A DNA stretch of 64,000 nucleotides from Avena insularis (lineage: Eukaryota > Streptophyta > Magnoliopsida > Poales > Poaceae). The position numbers and the translations under genes were made by a program. The notes beneath the pieces are model-generated. The model was not told the origin of the DNA and made no database searches. It saw only the letters and a list, made by a program, of their open reading frames with translations. The DNA lies in the NCBI GenBank assembly GCA_023614405.1, contig CM042687.1, forward strand, positions 239,532,292 to 239,596,291, in the 5' to 3' direction. Shown here piece by piece: positions 32,504 to 43,098 of this stretch. The first letter of the stretch is position 1, and the number at the start of each line of letters is the position of its first letter.

Positions 32504-35500
32504 ATGGCCCTCTCCACCGAACCTTGGGGCAGATCGAAATGCACTAGGGCGCAACTGGCTTCCTTTGAGGAGGCCGGGATTCTGCAAGCCGGCTGCTGGC
32601 GCATCCCCGCGGCCGGAGAGGTGACTCCAAACCCGCGAGAGAGGGAGTTCATCTGCTTCACCAGTCATCTCGAACGGGGTCTAGGGTTCCCCACGTCCCT
32701 ATTCTTCCGGCGCTTCTGCTCCTACTACGGGATCCAGCCGTCGGATCTGGGCCCCCATAGCGTCGAGCAGCTCGCCATCTTTGTGGCATTCTGCGAGTGC
32801 TACTTGGGCTGCCGGCCCTACTTCCCTCTTTGGCAAGATCTGTTCCATGGACGGATCAGCCGCGAGGAGGCGGGCGGCCCAATGCTCGCCGCGGGTGGCC
32901 TAACCTTCCAGCTAAAGTCGAAGGCCTCATTCTTCGACCTAATCTTTGCCAAGGCAGCGAGCGACTGGAAAAAGTCGTGGTTCTACGTTGCCGAGGCGAC
33001 TCCAGAAGGCGAGACGGTGATTCCGCGGTACTCCGCCGAACGGTCCGAGCCGTGCCGCCTTCAAATCGGCAAGCTTCCCGGCGACCAGTGGATGGTTGTC
33101 GACGAGATGCTTCAGACCATCCGCGGTCTGAAGAAGAAGGGCCTCCAGACGATAAACTTGTACAACTGCTGGCTCGGCCGGCGACTCGTCCCGCTGGCGG
33201 TAGCGAGCACTACATGTACCGATTACACGGCGGGCGACCCGACAAAAGCTAAGCTTGACCGAGTGGAGGCTCGATGACTACACCGCGTACTGAAGAAAAT
33301 CACCCAGCGGTGTACTTGGGCGCTCAAGCTGGGGTCGCCCCTATACCGCAAGCGCCAGCCCAACGGTAATCACTTCGTATCATTCGCAGTCGCAGTCCTT
33401 TTGCAGTCGCGGTCATACTAACTTCAATTTGCCTTTGTCGCAGTTGTTCCAAGTGGTGGAAGGGTGGCTCCCGCCCTCGGATGACGAAAATTCGAGCTCG
33501 TCTGTCCGAGACATGGGCGGGTCGCCCGCTAGGATCGACGAAGCGGCAATGACAACGAATCCGAGGAGGAAGCTGCCCCCTTGCTCGCAAGACCCAGCAA
33601 CGTCGTAGCGAGCTCGAGGCGAGCAAGAGCCTCGGCGCCATGATGATGAAGAAGAACTTCCGGAGACGACCTCGCGCCGCCAAGCTACTCCGTCAAATAA
33701 GAAGAAGAAAGAGAAGGAGGCGAAGGCCCCTCCAAGAAGTAAGACGAAACCGACGAGGCCGGCCTCGCCACCACACTCGGCAAGCAGTTCAGCGCCCCAG
33801 CCAAGGGCAGCGCGCCGCCGACGACGCGCTGGACACGGCCACCATCGAGGTGCCTGGCGTCGATGCCTCGTCATTCGCCCGGTCTCGGGGCTGGGGAAAC
33901 TCCGGCCAGCGACTTCGCCTCGCGAGGAAGGTCCTGTCGAAGAAGTTCTGAGGCTCGGTCAGCTTCAACGACGAAGAAGCCGTCCGTGTCTTGGGCACGC
34001 GACGTCCTGGACATGGGGCTCAGCCGCCGACTGGGCCCTGAGCTGGAGAACTCAGCCGGCCTCCGTACGAGGCTGCGCTTCATTCGTCGGCCAAGTGAGT
34101 GCTCGCCTTCCTTTGTCTCCCATAATCATTGAATTATCTTGCTTATATGATCAATGCAGGACCGGAGTGAAGAAGATGGGCCATCCAACCGTGGCTAAGG
34201 TGCCGTCCGTCGTCGGAGGAGGATTCTTCCCGAAGAGGAAGGCGGACGAAGTCGTCGTCCTGCGGATGGCAGCAAGAAGGCCAAAGGGTGACGCGTCGTC
34301 ACGATTTCGGCGACACCACGGCGGCGCGCTGGTCCTGCAACGGAGGCGGCCGCGTCCACGAAGGAGGGCACTCCGTTCCCTGGAACGGCCGAGCCGACCT
34401 CTTTTGGGGCGGGTGCCTCTATCGCCACCTTCCCGCGCTTCACGACCAAGGCGGCCGCGGCGAGTGGAACTTCGCCGAGCCACGCTCGAGTCACCGGCGA
34501 AATCGACTAAGCGCCGTGGGCATCGCCAGCTCTCCTTGCGTCCGTGGACGCGATATAACTCCGGCATGCTTGGTGCAGCCATCCAGATACATCCGGTCCC
34601 GAGGATCAGGTCGGTGTTTTGCGGTGGCCTGATTCTTTAGTGTCTTTATTACGCCGCATCCAGTCCCGATGCTTTTCGCTGAATTTCAGTGGGTGGGCAC
34701 TTTAGAATTCTTTGAGTACCGGTCCCGAGTGCTTTTCGCTGAATTTCAGCGGGTGGGCACTTTAGGAGTTTCTTTGATTGCCAGTCCCCGAGTGCGTACT
34801 CGCTGAATTTCAGCGGGTGGGCACTTTAGGAGTTTCTTTGATTGACCTTTTGATGATGTGCAGGGTCTGCAGCTTGAATCGGCCGACCGATTGGCGCGGC
34901 GTAGCGGAAAAAGGCGCCATCGTCCGTGAGGCGAACGAAGGGCTTGGGCTGTTGCCAAGGCGAAGGAAGCTTCGCCGAGGCTTGTCCCCGCTAGTGAATT
35001 GGCGGCGGCGCAGTCGGCTTTGAGTTCGGCCGAACAACGGATCGCCGACCTCGAGCGCCAGCTGCGGGAGGCGAAGGAAGAAGCAAGCTCAGCCGATGGG
35101 CGAGCCAAGGCTGCCGTTGCAGCCGCCGAAGAGGATCGCAGAGTGTTGGAAGTCCATATTGCTGGGCTTCAGGACGACCATACGTCGCTTCAATGCTTCA
35201 TCACGACCCTCGCCCGCCCGTTGATTGGTAAGCGCGTCTGCCTCTTTCAGTAGCTGTGCCATTTGTGGTGTCCGTCGTATTCATTATTGTCTTCTACTCA
35301 CAGGTCGCATCATCGACAGCGCGGAAGAAGCAAGCACGTTTGACGCGCGGCAGTGTGTGAGCACGCTTGTCGATTCGGCTATGTTGTCGGCGACGTGCAT
35401 CTGTGCCTACCTCCAGGAGATATCGCCCACGGAAGTGATTCCCAGCGACCTCGTTGAGGTGTGGAGGTATTTGGAGAAGGCGCCCGCGGTCGTGGAGTTC

Positions 35501-35884
35501 ATGACGCGGTCAGCGTTTCGGCGCGGGGCGGCGACGGCGCTTAGCCTTGGTCTTGCCCACTTTCCCGAGGACTTCGACATCGACGATGTGACGAGTGGCT
35601 ACCCATCGTCGACTGGCGCGGTGGAGCTTTCCGAGGTCCTCAAGTTGCAAGACCGCGCCGCCAAGTACTCGGAGCGTGTCTTGGCGATGGGCGACTTCCT
35701 CCCGTACCAGGAGACGGTCGTTGTGTCTAGCGACCCCGAGCCGCTGTATCGTGATCTCAAGGTTGAGCAACCCTTCCGCGCGGCGATGGCGGGTGAACTG
35801 ACGACGTATCCGTCGAACCCGTACACGCCGTTCATCCGCAATCGCCGGGGAGTTGGCGAGTCGTCGTCTAAGCCTGCAGAATAG
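32504..35884 (+). pseudogene. B antisense gene, 'putative gypsy-type transposon' (PF04195-like) domain plus coiled coil
   Basis: Start ATG 32504 sits in a strong GCCATGG context. Exon 1 encodes a domain with ERGLGFPTSLFFRRFCSYYG and LAIFVAFCECYLG.., W-containing YFPLWQDLF and NCWLGRRLVP, which I recognise as the plant PF04195-type domain. Four candidate GT-AG introns fit: 33366-33443, 34095-34159, 34610-34863, 35228-35303. The part after intron 3 encodes a coiled coil (SALSSAEQRIADLERQLREA), and the last exon (35304-35884) an acidic domain ending GESSSKPAE. Frameshifts near 33240 and 33285 and others disturb exons 1-3. Antisense ORFs are known in Tat-type elements; the role of this protein is unknown. 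Exon borders are inferred, not confirmed. Confidence 0.68.
34660..34848 (+). repeat. Tandem repeat (about 63 bp x 3) inside intron 3
   Basis: Three head-to-tail units containing CGCTGAATTTCAGCGGGTGG and GGCACTTTAGGAGTTTCTTT. Each unit includes a small palindrome CGCTGAATTTCAGCG. They fall wholly within the third predicted intron. Confidence 0.85.
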
Positions 35885-36782
35885 GATAGTTTGCCATGTG
35901 GCGTTAGCAGCAGTTCTGCCATGCGGGCATATTTTGTAATGCAAAACAATGCAACATGCTATCGAATGAGATGTCGTGTCTATTTTGGTAATTGTCAAGT
36001 GTTTGTGATTGTTGTTTGAACGAGTCCCTGAGCGCGTCCGCCCTTTTGTGGGGTTTACCTCGTATGTGGTGTGTTTGGTGTCTTTGTGTGTTTTATTATT
36101 GTGGTCGACTCGCCCGGACTCGAAGAGCCAGTCGCTAAGCGACTCCCTTGAACGTGTTACTGCCGCGTTTTCCCGTCTTGTGAACGAGGTCGGGTGGCCA
36201 AGTCCCCGAGCGTGGTACTTGGCTGTTCCAGGCACGACTCGAGGGTGAGTGAGGACTTGGCGCGTTAGTTTGTGCGCGTCACTCCTGCCTGGCCCGTGGG
36301 GTCAGTCGCGTGGCGAGTCCTGGGCATGCTCTCCTACTTGGCGTTTTCCCGGACCGCTCGAGGTGAACTGGTCCGCAGTCCCCGAGCGTGGTACTTAGCC
36401 GTTCGAGTCGCTATGTCGAGGATGCGGAGGATCGTGGTCGCTGTAAGAAGCGTAGGCAGTAGTCTTGGTTCGTAGAACCAGTCGAGCTAGGCGACTCCAA
36501 TGGGGCTCCGGGTAGGCGTTTTTCGTGGACGATGCAAGACCTGAGGTAGCTCAGTGCTCTTGCACCGCACTACTTAGCCGTGCCGATCGCTGTACCAAAG
36601 GTTGACTTCTGCGGTTAGCGTGATGCTGTTATTACGAGTGCGAGTGGCACAAGACACGGAGAGTAGGCGCAATTTGCGGTAACCGTTTCTTTTTATTTCA
36701 TATCGACTGGAGAGTACATATGTGGGGTTCTAGGCGTAGAACTTCTGTAGGAGGTTTACATTCCATGGTCGCAGCGTCGAAG
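35885..36782. other. B region between antisense gene and pol 3' end
   Basis: About 900 bp separating two convergent transcription units. No gene is supported. A phrase GTCCCCGAGCGTGGTACTT recurs at about 36203 and 36380, and CGAGTCGC/AGTCGCTA motifs recur, suggesting degenerate duplication. It would hold the 3' ends of both transcripts. Confidence 0.55.
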
Positions 36783-37856
36783 TTAGCCGTCCCGCAGACG
36801 TCGATGAGGTAGTAGGCGTCGTTGCGGTACACGGCCGATGGCGAATGGTCCCTCCATGGAGGAAAGCTTGTGCATGCCCTTCTTGTCCTGGATGAGACGC
36901 AGCACCAGGTCGCCTTCTTGGAAGGTGCGAGTTTTCACCCGCCGGCTGTGATAGCGGCGGAGTCCTTGTTGGTAGATGGCGGTGCGCGAGCGAGCTAGGT
37001 CGCGTGCCTCGTCGAGTTGATCGACTCCATCCTGTCGTGCGAGTTCGTTCGCAGCTTCCGTGTAGTGGACGACCCTTGGCGAGTCGTGCTCAAGGTCGGT
37101 GGGCATGACTGCCTCGGCGCCGTACACCATGAAGAAGGGGGTGAATCCTGTCGACCTGTTGACCGAGGTGCGGATTCCCTAGATGACGGAGGGTAGCTCC
37201 TCGACCCAGCACCCGGCGGTGCGCTCGAGTGGTACTTGGAGTCGCGGCTTCAGGCCGTGGAGGATGCTTTGGTTGGCCCGTTCCGCCTGGCCGTTGGATT
37301 CCGGGTGGGCGACTGACGTGAGGTCGAGCCGAATGTGGTGCTCTTCGCAGAATTCGGCCATGTCTCCTTTGGCAAAGTTGGTGCCGTTGTCCGTGATGAT
37401 GCTATTGGGGAACCCGTAGCGATATATGAGTTCGCGTAGGAATTTCGTGGCGGTCTTCCCGTCGCATTTCTGGACTGGCTTGGCCTCCACCCACTTTGTG
37501 AATTTGTCGACTGCGACCAGGAGTTGGGTGTAACCGGAGGGAGCCTTCTTGAAGGGGCCCACCATGTCCATGCCCCATACGGCGAATGGCCAGGTGATGG
37601 GGATTGTTTTGAGCGCTGAGCTCGGCACGTGCGTCTGGTTGGCGTGCCGGCACCGGCACCGCTGGACAATGTCGACAGCGTCGGCGTGTCGCGATGGGCG
37701 ATGAGAATCCATGTCGCATAGCCTTGGCGACAAGGGAGCGGGCGCCGGCGTGGTGGCCGCAGTCACCGGAGTGGATGTCGTGGAGGATCTTGCGTCCTTC
37801 GGCGGGTTGGACGCAGCGTTGGAACACGCCGGTGACGCTGCGCTTGTGGAGCTCAC
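36783..37856 (-). pseudogene. pol: B integrase
   Basis: DNA strand-transfer enzyme. The DDE core is readable: WGMDMVGPF near 37560, ITDNGTNF near 37390 and NGQAERAN near 37280, all three catalytic acids present. A TAG at 37179-37181 interrupts the core's end and the frame then continues (MVYGAEAVMPTDLEHD..) to 36783 with a basic C-terminal part. The HHCC-type N terminus is visible in another frame around 37660-37780, so a frameshift lies near 37700-37850. No chromodomain is seen, as expected for Tat. Confidence 0.88.
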
Positions 37857-38515
37857 CGTCGATGATGGCGTAGGACTTGCATCGACGGGCGATCATCGAA
37901 GCTTCGTCTGCGTCTCCGGCAAGGTGCGGCTTCGAATAAGCGATGTAGGGCTTGGTCGGTCGTGCGCTCGTTGACGAGTGCGACCAGGGCTGCCTCTGGT
38001 TGGAGCGGGACTCCGATGTCGATCTCCCTTGGGGGAGAGACTGATGGCTTGGTGATCGTGTCGAGGAAGACGCCGGCAGGTGGTGCGAGTCGAGCCGACC
38101 CGATGTGAGAGAGGGTGTCGGCCTCCTCGTTCTTCCGCCTATCGATCCACTCGACGGAGTAGCCTGTGAAGTGTCCGCCCAAATTGTCCACTGCTTGGCG
38201 GTACGCCACCATGGTGGGGGAGACGGTGTCGCAGGTGCCAGCGACTTGTCCTGCGACGAGGTCGGAGTCGCTGTAGCAGCGTAGGCGGTTGACATTCATC
38301 TCCCTGGCGGCCCTCATGCCGTGTAGTAAGGCCTCGTACTCGGCCATGTTGTTTGTGCAGGGTGTGAAGTCCAGGCAGAGGACATAGCGGAGCTTGTCGC
38401 CCTTCAGAGAGGTTAGCACGATCCCTGCGCCTGCGCCGTCCGCGTTCTTGGAGCCATCAAAGTGCAGGCTCCAGTAGTGGAGGTATGGCAGCTTCTCTGG
38501 CTGCTGGGCTTCTTC
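37857..38515 (-). pseudogene. pol: B second (archaeal-like) RNase H
   Basis: Starts right after the first RNase H and its TAG (38516-38518). Catalytic signature residues are kept: WSLHFDGSK near 38460, MAEYEALLHGM near 38340, CYSDSDLVAGQV near 38270 and NEEADTLSHIG near 38115. This RVT_3-like domain is the additional RNase H known in Tat-lineage elements. The frame is shared with the first RNase H and is lost by frameshift near 37930. Confidence 0.88.
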
Positions 38516-39839
38516 CTAGTCGGCGATGAAGTCCGCTAGGGCTTGCGACTTGATTGCTCTTCGTGGCTCGTATTTGATGTTGTGGACGCCGATCTCGATG
38601 GCCCACTTGGAGACTCGCCCGGTCGCCTCACGGTTGCGGATGATGTCCTGCAACGGTGCGGAGGAGACGACCATGATCGGGTGCTCCTGGAAGTAGTGCG
38701 GTAGGCGTCGCTGTGCCCTGAAGACCGCGTATACCAGCTTCTGGTACTGCGGGTACCGCTGGCGCGACTCGGTGAGGACCTCGCTGATGTAGTAGACCGG
38801 TCGCTGTACTGGGCGCTCCTTTCCTTCCTCTGGTCGCTCGACGACCATGACCGCGCCGACGACGCGCTCGGAAGCCGCGACATAGACTAGCATGGGTTCT
38901 TTGTCGACCGGGGCAGCGAGTAGCGGTGCGGCGAGTAGCACCTTCTTGAGGTCGCAGAGCGCGTCGTCCGCCTCCTTGTCCCACTGCAATGTGGGGTTCT
39001 TGCGCATCAGGCGATATAGAGGCATTGCCTTTTGCCCAGCGGGGATGAAGCGGCAGAGCCGCTACTCGCCCGCCAGCTTCGAACGTCGCGCGAGCACTTT
39101 CCGGTTTGCCGAGTCGGGCGATCGTGTCGATCTTGGTGGGGTTCGCCTCGATCCCGCGCTTGGAGACGACATAGCCCAGTAGCTGTCCTGCGGGTACACC
39201 GAAGGTGCATTTGCCTGGGTTGAGCTTTATCTTGTATTTTCGCAAGTTGGCGAACGTTTCCGCCAGGTCGGCGAGTAGGTCGCCCTGGCGAGCGGACTTT
39301 ACGACCACGTCGTCGATGTAGACGTGGATGTTGCGGCCAATTTGGCTCGCAAGGCATTCTTGCATGCACCGCTGGTAGGTCGCCCCGGCGTTCTTGAGGC
39401 CGAAGGTCATGGCGGTGTAGCAGAAAGCTCCGAATGGCGTGATGAACGCCTTCTTCTCCTCGTCCTCGACAACCATTTTGATCTGGTTGTAACCAGAATA
39501 GGCGTCGAGGAAACACAGCGATTCCGAGCCCGCGGTGGAATCGATTATCTGGTCGATCCGCGGGAGGACGAACTGCTCCTTTGGGCAGGCGCTGTTCAGG
39601 TTTGTGTAGTCGATACACATCCTCTAGGTCCCGTTTTTCTTCTCAACCAGGACTGGGTTTGCCAGCCACTTGGAGTATTTGATTGGCCGGATGAAGCCTG
39701 CAGCGAGTAGACGCTGCACCTCTTCGGCGATTGCTCGGCGGCGCTCTTCATTGAAGGGCCGCAACGACTGCTTGACATGTCGCACTTTGGGGTCGGTGTT
39801 TAGCTTGCGCTCAGCGAGCTCCCTAGGGACACCGGGCAT
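38516..39839 (-). pseudogene. pol: B reverse transcriptase and first RNase H
   Basis: RT begins near 39839 (MPGVPRELAERKL), with a TAG at 39624 just before MCIDYTNLNSACP, active site VYIDDVVVKS near 39315, and NAGATYQRCMQ near 39370. A frameshift near 39080 leads into the RNase H frame at 39025 (MPLYRLMRKN). That RNase H has YVAASERVVGAV where functional Gypsy enzymes have YxDAS, so the first catalytic Asp is absent, while the second RNase H downstream is intact. Ends at TAG 38516. Confidence 0.9.
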
Positions 39840-39902
39840 GTCAGAGGGCTTCCATTCGAAGATGTCCCTGTTCTCACGGAGGAACTCGATGAGCGCGCCT
39901 TC

Positions 39903-40695
39903 CTATGCCGGGCTCATGCCCGTCCCGATCGTCACCGTCTGGCTGGAGTCGCCTGGGACCAGCTCGACAGTACGGGTGTGCATGGTGGCCTCAAAGGTTG
40001 AGGTGTTTGCGCCCTCCGAGTTGGGCTTCTTGAGTATGGTGGGGTCGTCGTTGTTGACCCCGCTCGCGTATTTGGCGAGTTCATCCGCGTGGTTGGTCTC
40101 CGTCGCGATGACGGCGTCAGCGAGCTCGGCGCCTTTGGCCTCGCACTCGGCGGCCATGTCGGGGTCGCCGTTGATGGTGATGACGCCGCACGGCCCGGGG
40201 AGCTTCATCGCGTTGTACGCGTAGTGGGGCGCTGCCATGAACTTGGCGAATGCCTGGCACCCCAGGACGCAATGGTAGGGGCTGTCGAATGGCACGAGCT
40301 CGAAGATGATCCGCTCGGTGCGGAAGTTTGCTGGTGTGCCGAAGGTGACTGGCAGCGTGACCTTGCCGATCGGGTACGCCTTCCGACCGGGGACGATGCC
40401 GTGGAATGTGGTGTGGGTCGTCTCGATCATCGACTGCGGGAGCCGCAGCCGCCTGAAGGTGTCCAGGTACAGGATGTTGATGGAGCTTCCGCCGTCCATC
40501 AATGTCTTGGGGAGCCAGTAGTCGCCGACCTTAGGCTTGACCACCAGGGCGACTCGACCTGGGTACTCGATGCGTGGCGAGTGGTCTTGTCGACTCCAGG
40601 TGATGGGCTGCTCCGACCAGTTGAGGAACTGGGGAACGTCCATCTGGGCCACCGCGTTGACGGCGACGGCGCGGGCGATGACCTTCTTCGGCCGT
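39903..40695 (-). pseudogene. pol: B protease
   Basis: Retropepsin-like domain with active-site LMDGGSSINILYLDTF near 40490-40450 (an Asp-Gly-Gly-Ser variant), preceded by VALVVKPKVGDYWLPKT and followed by HTTFHGIVPG and SPYHCVLGCQAFAKFMA. The frame differs from gag by a one-base shift near 40695 and ends with TAG at 39903-39905 before RT. Confidence 0.88.
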
Positions 40696-41688
40696 GTTGA
40701 AGCCCGTGAAGGTGTGGAGCGAGCCGACCACTTTGCCGAATTTTCCGCCGTTTGGCGGGTCGTTGTCGGGGTCCTCCCGTGCTCGACGTGCCTTCTCGAT
40801 CTCCCTGAGGGTGTGGCAGTCGGCGGTGGTGTGCGTGGCGGGCTTTCCTTCCCTGCTATGAAACGCACATGGTTGGTTAAGGAGAGCCGCGGGGTCGAAC
40901 CTTGGCTTGGCCTTGTAGTTGCCGCCGTCGCGGCGTTGTCCTCCGTCGCGGCGGAAGCTCTTGGGCTCGCGTTGCGTATGCCCGGCGTTGGCGACGAAGT
41001 CGACTCGCCCGTCACTGCGGCGCTTGCCGGTGAGGCGAGTGTTGCTGTAGCGCAGGTCGGACCGTCGTCCGCTGTCGTTGCCGCTCGTGCGGCGTTGACC
41101 TCCTGACTCGTCGTCAGTTTCCTGGTTTGGATCTTCCTCCGCGTACCGTTTGGCGATCTCGAGGAGGTCGGGGATGTTGTCGAGTGTGCGAGAGTGTCGC
41201 TTGAGCTTGGCGACCAGGGGCTCGTAGAGGCACGAGGTCTTGAAGCAATGGACCGCGGTGTCCGGGTGGATGCCGACCGCGTTGTACCAGAGTTCTTGCC
41301 ACCGTTGGACCCAGTTGCGGGTCGACTTCATGGGGTCCCTGGGCGCGCGCTCCAGGTCCTCGATAGTGGTGGCGCGGGTGTAGGAGCACTCGAAGTGCCT
41401 GACGAAAGCGTCGCGCATCTCCTCCCAGGAGTCTATACTGTCCTGAGGGAGGGTGTTGATCCACTGCCTGCATGTCCCCTCCATCATTAGGGGGAGGTAA
41501 CAGGCGGCTAGCAGGTCGGTGTGGCCTGCGATCCCCATTGCCATGAGGTATGTGTCGAGCCAGACGGCGGGGTCGTATGAGGAGTCGTCCTTTTCTATCT
41601 CCTTCGGCGCCTTAAAGTTTGGCGGGTACTTCTCGCCTCGGATCATTGGTCCGAAGCACTTGGGGCCGAGTCGACTGAGCGACCCCAT
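40696..41688 (-). pseudogene. gag: B Gag core and zinc finger
   Basis: Retrotrans_gag-type core in one open frame: FKAPKEIEKDDSSYDPAVWL near 41600, CRQWINTLPQDSIDSWEEM near 41460, VQRWQELWYNAVG near 41290, then basic Arg/Gly/Asp-rich linker and the Tat-type finger CAFHSREGKPATHTTADC near 40870-40815. The frame runs past 40695 but the protease is in another frame. Confidence 0.88.
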
Positions 41689-43046
41689 GGGCTCGCCGTC
41701 GCGGCGATTGGTTAGGGTGTGTCGCAGGTCGTCGGGCTGGCGTGCGCGCTAGCTTTGGTTGTTGATGATGTGGGTGTGAGCGTCGATGGGTTGACCGTTG
41801 GCAGCGATGAGGTTGGTCATCGGCCTAGGGTCGTTGGTGGAGAGTGCCGCGTTCGCGGGTCGGTGTTGGAGCTGCAGTGGCTCCGGTGGTGGGCAGTTGA
41901 GTGTGTTTGCCGCCATTGGGCGGCCGCTCGAGGCCTGCTTCGAGAATGCGAGTATACTCGACCTTGCGAGTCGGCGCCCGCTCTTTGCTGCTCGACGGCC
42001 TTTGAGAGCAGGGCCCTGACGTATTGGATCTGCAGGGCACCGTCGCCGGTGGCCGCGATGCTGTCGGCTGCTGCCCGGCCTGCCACGAGGTTGTCCATAG
42101 GGGTGGAGAACAGTGGGAGGCCGTTTGCGTCTCGCTCCCGTGAGGAGACGACTATCCGCGGCTGGTCCCTGGGGGGTGTGCGGTTGGGTGGGCGGGCGCC
42201 CTCGCCGTCGACCACTGGCGGCGAAGTCGGCGCTTCCTCCTGGTGGCGTTCTCGCAGATCGCGCGCTCGACCACCTTGGGCGGGTCGTTTTCGTCGTCGA
42301 AGTTCAGGGCGCGCCCCTGAACGGTGGGGTTCAGGCGCGACCTGATCCGCTGTTGGTGGTAGCGCGATAGCTCCTGCGCTGTCACCTTCTCGAGGCAGAA
42401 TTTCTCGTGCTCGGTTTGCTCCTTGCGCACTGCCTCTGCCAGTTTCAGGCGGAGTTCCTCGACCTCCGTCGCCGTGGCGTTAGGAGGGATTGGGGTGGAG
42501 AATGGATCCTCCGGCGGATCAGTGCCGGTCGCCATGTAGGTCGCAGCGTGGCGGCTGGTTCTGTCATGGAGGTCGGCGGAGTTCTCCGACCGGTCGGTCG
42601 AAGATCCCGAGGATGGAGGGGTCCTCGAAGTCTCCCACGTTGGAGACCTGAGTAATGGAGCCCGCGGGTGAAGCCGCGGTGATGGATCCGGCGAGTGACG
42701 CCGGGGTCGCCGAGTCGGCGTCGTTGTTGAGGGCCGCATATTCCGCGGCCGCTGAATTTTCGCCCACGTCGCTGTGGGCCGAATTGTACTCGGAGGCGAG
42801 GCGATGGATCGTGCGGATCTGGCTCTCGGAGAGCCGATCGCGTGGCGGCGACTCGCAGATGCGAGCCGAGTCCTCCGAGACAATGACGTCGGTGAGGCCG
42901 ACGAAGAGGCTGATCGTGCCGACCGGCAGGATCACGCTGTGCGTGACGGGTCGCGCCGCCGGGACGTAGCTGCTCGGCAAGATTTGGAGCATCTTGCCGA
43001 TCGCTATCATGCGGCCGGTGGCGGCCGTCTCGTTGATGGGCAGATT
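41689..43046 (-). pseudogene. gag: B Gag N-terminal region, frameshifted
   Basis: Pieces in three frames: LPINETAATGRMIAIG.. from 43046, a helical Lys/Glu-rich piece (EELRLKLAEAVRKEQTEHEK near 42450) and ..GLPLFSTPMDNLVAGRA.. near 42110. Single-base losses near 42560 and 42230 explain the frame changes. No known domain is seen; its position fits the long N-terminal extension of Tat Gag. Confidence 0.72.
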
Positions 43047-43080
43047 GGATCTCGCGCCAGAACACCGGCCTGACCGCCAG

Positions 43081-43098
43081 GCCCCACGGTGGGCGCCA
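43081..43098 (-). other. B primer-binding site
   Basis: Minus-strand TGGCGCCCACCGTGGGGC immediately after the 5' LTR end; nearly the same as in C. The LTR end here is slightly eroded (CCGTGGG against TGTCGTGGG in the other copy), so it overlaps the site by a base or two. Confidence 0.8.

Noticed and set aside
40089..40700. Plus-strand ORFs across B gag-pol (also 41719-42345, 38892-39182)
   Set aside because: GC-rich shadow frames of the minus-strand protease, gag and RT; they carry no motifs and lie outside the supported antisense gene.
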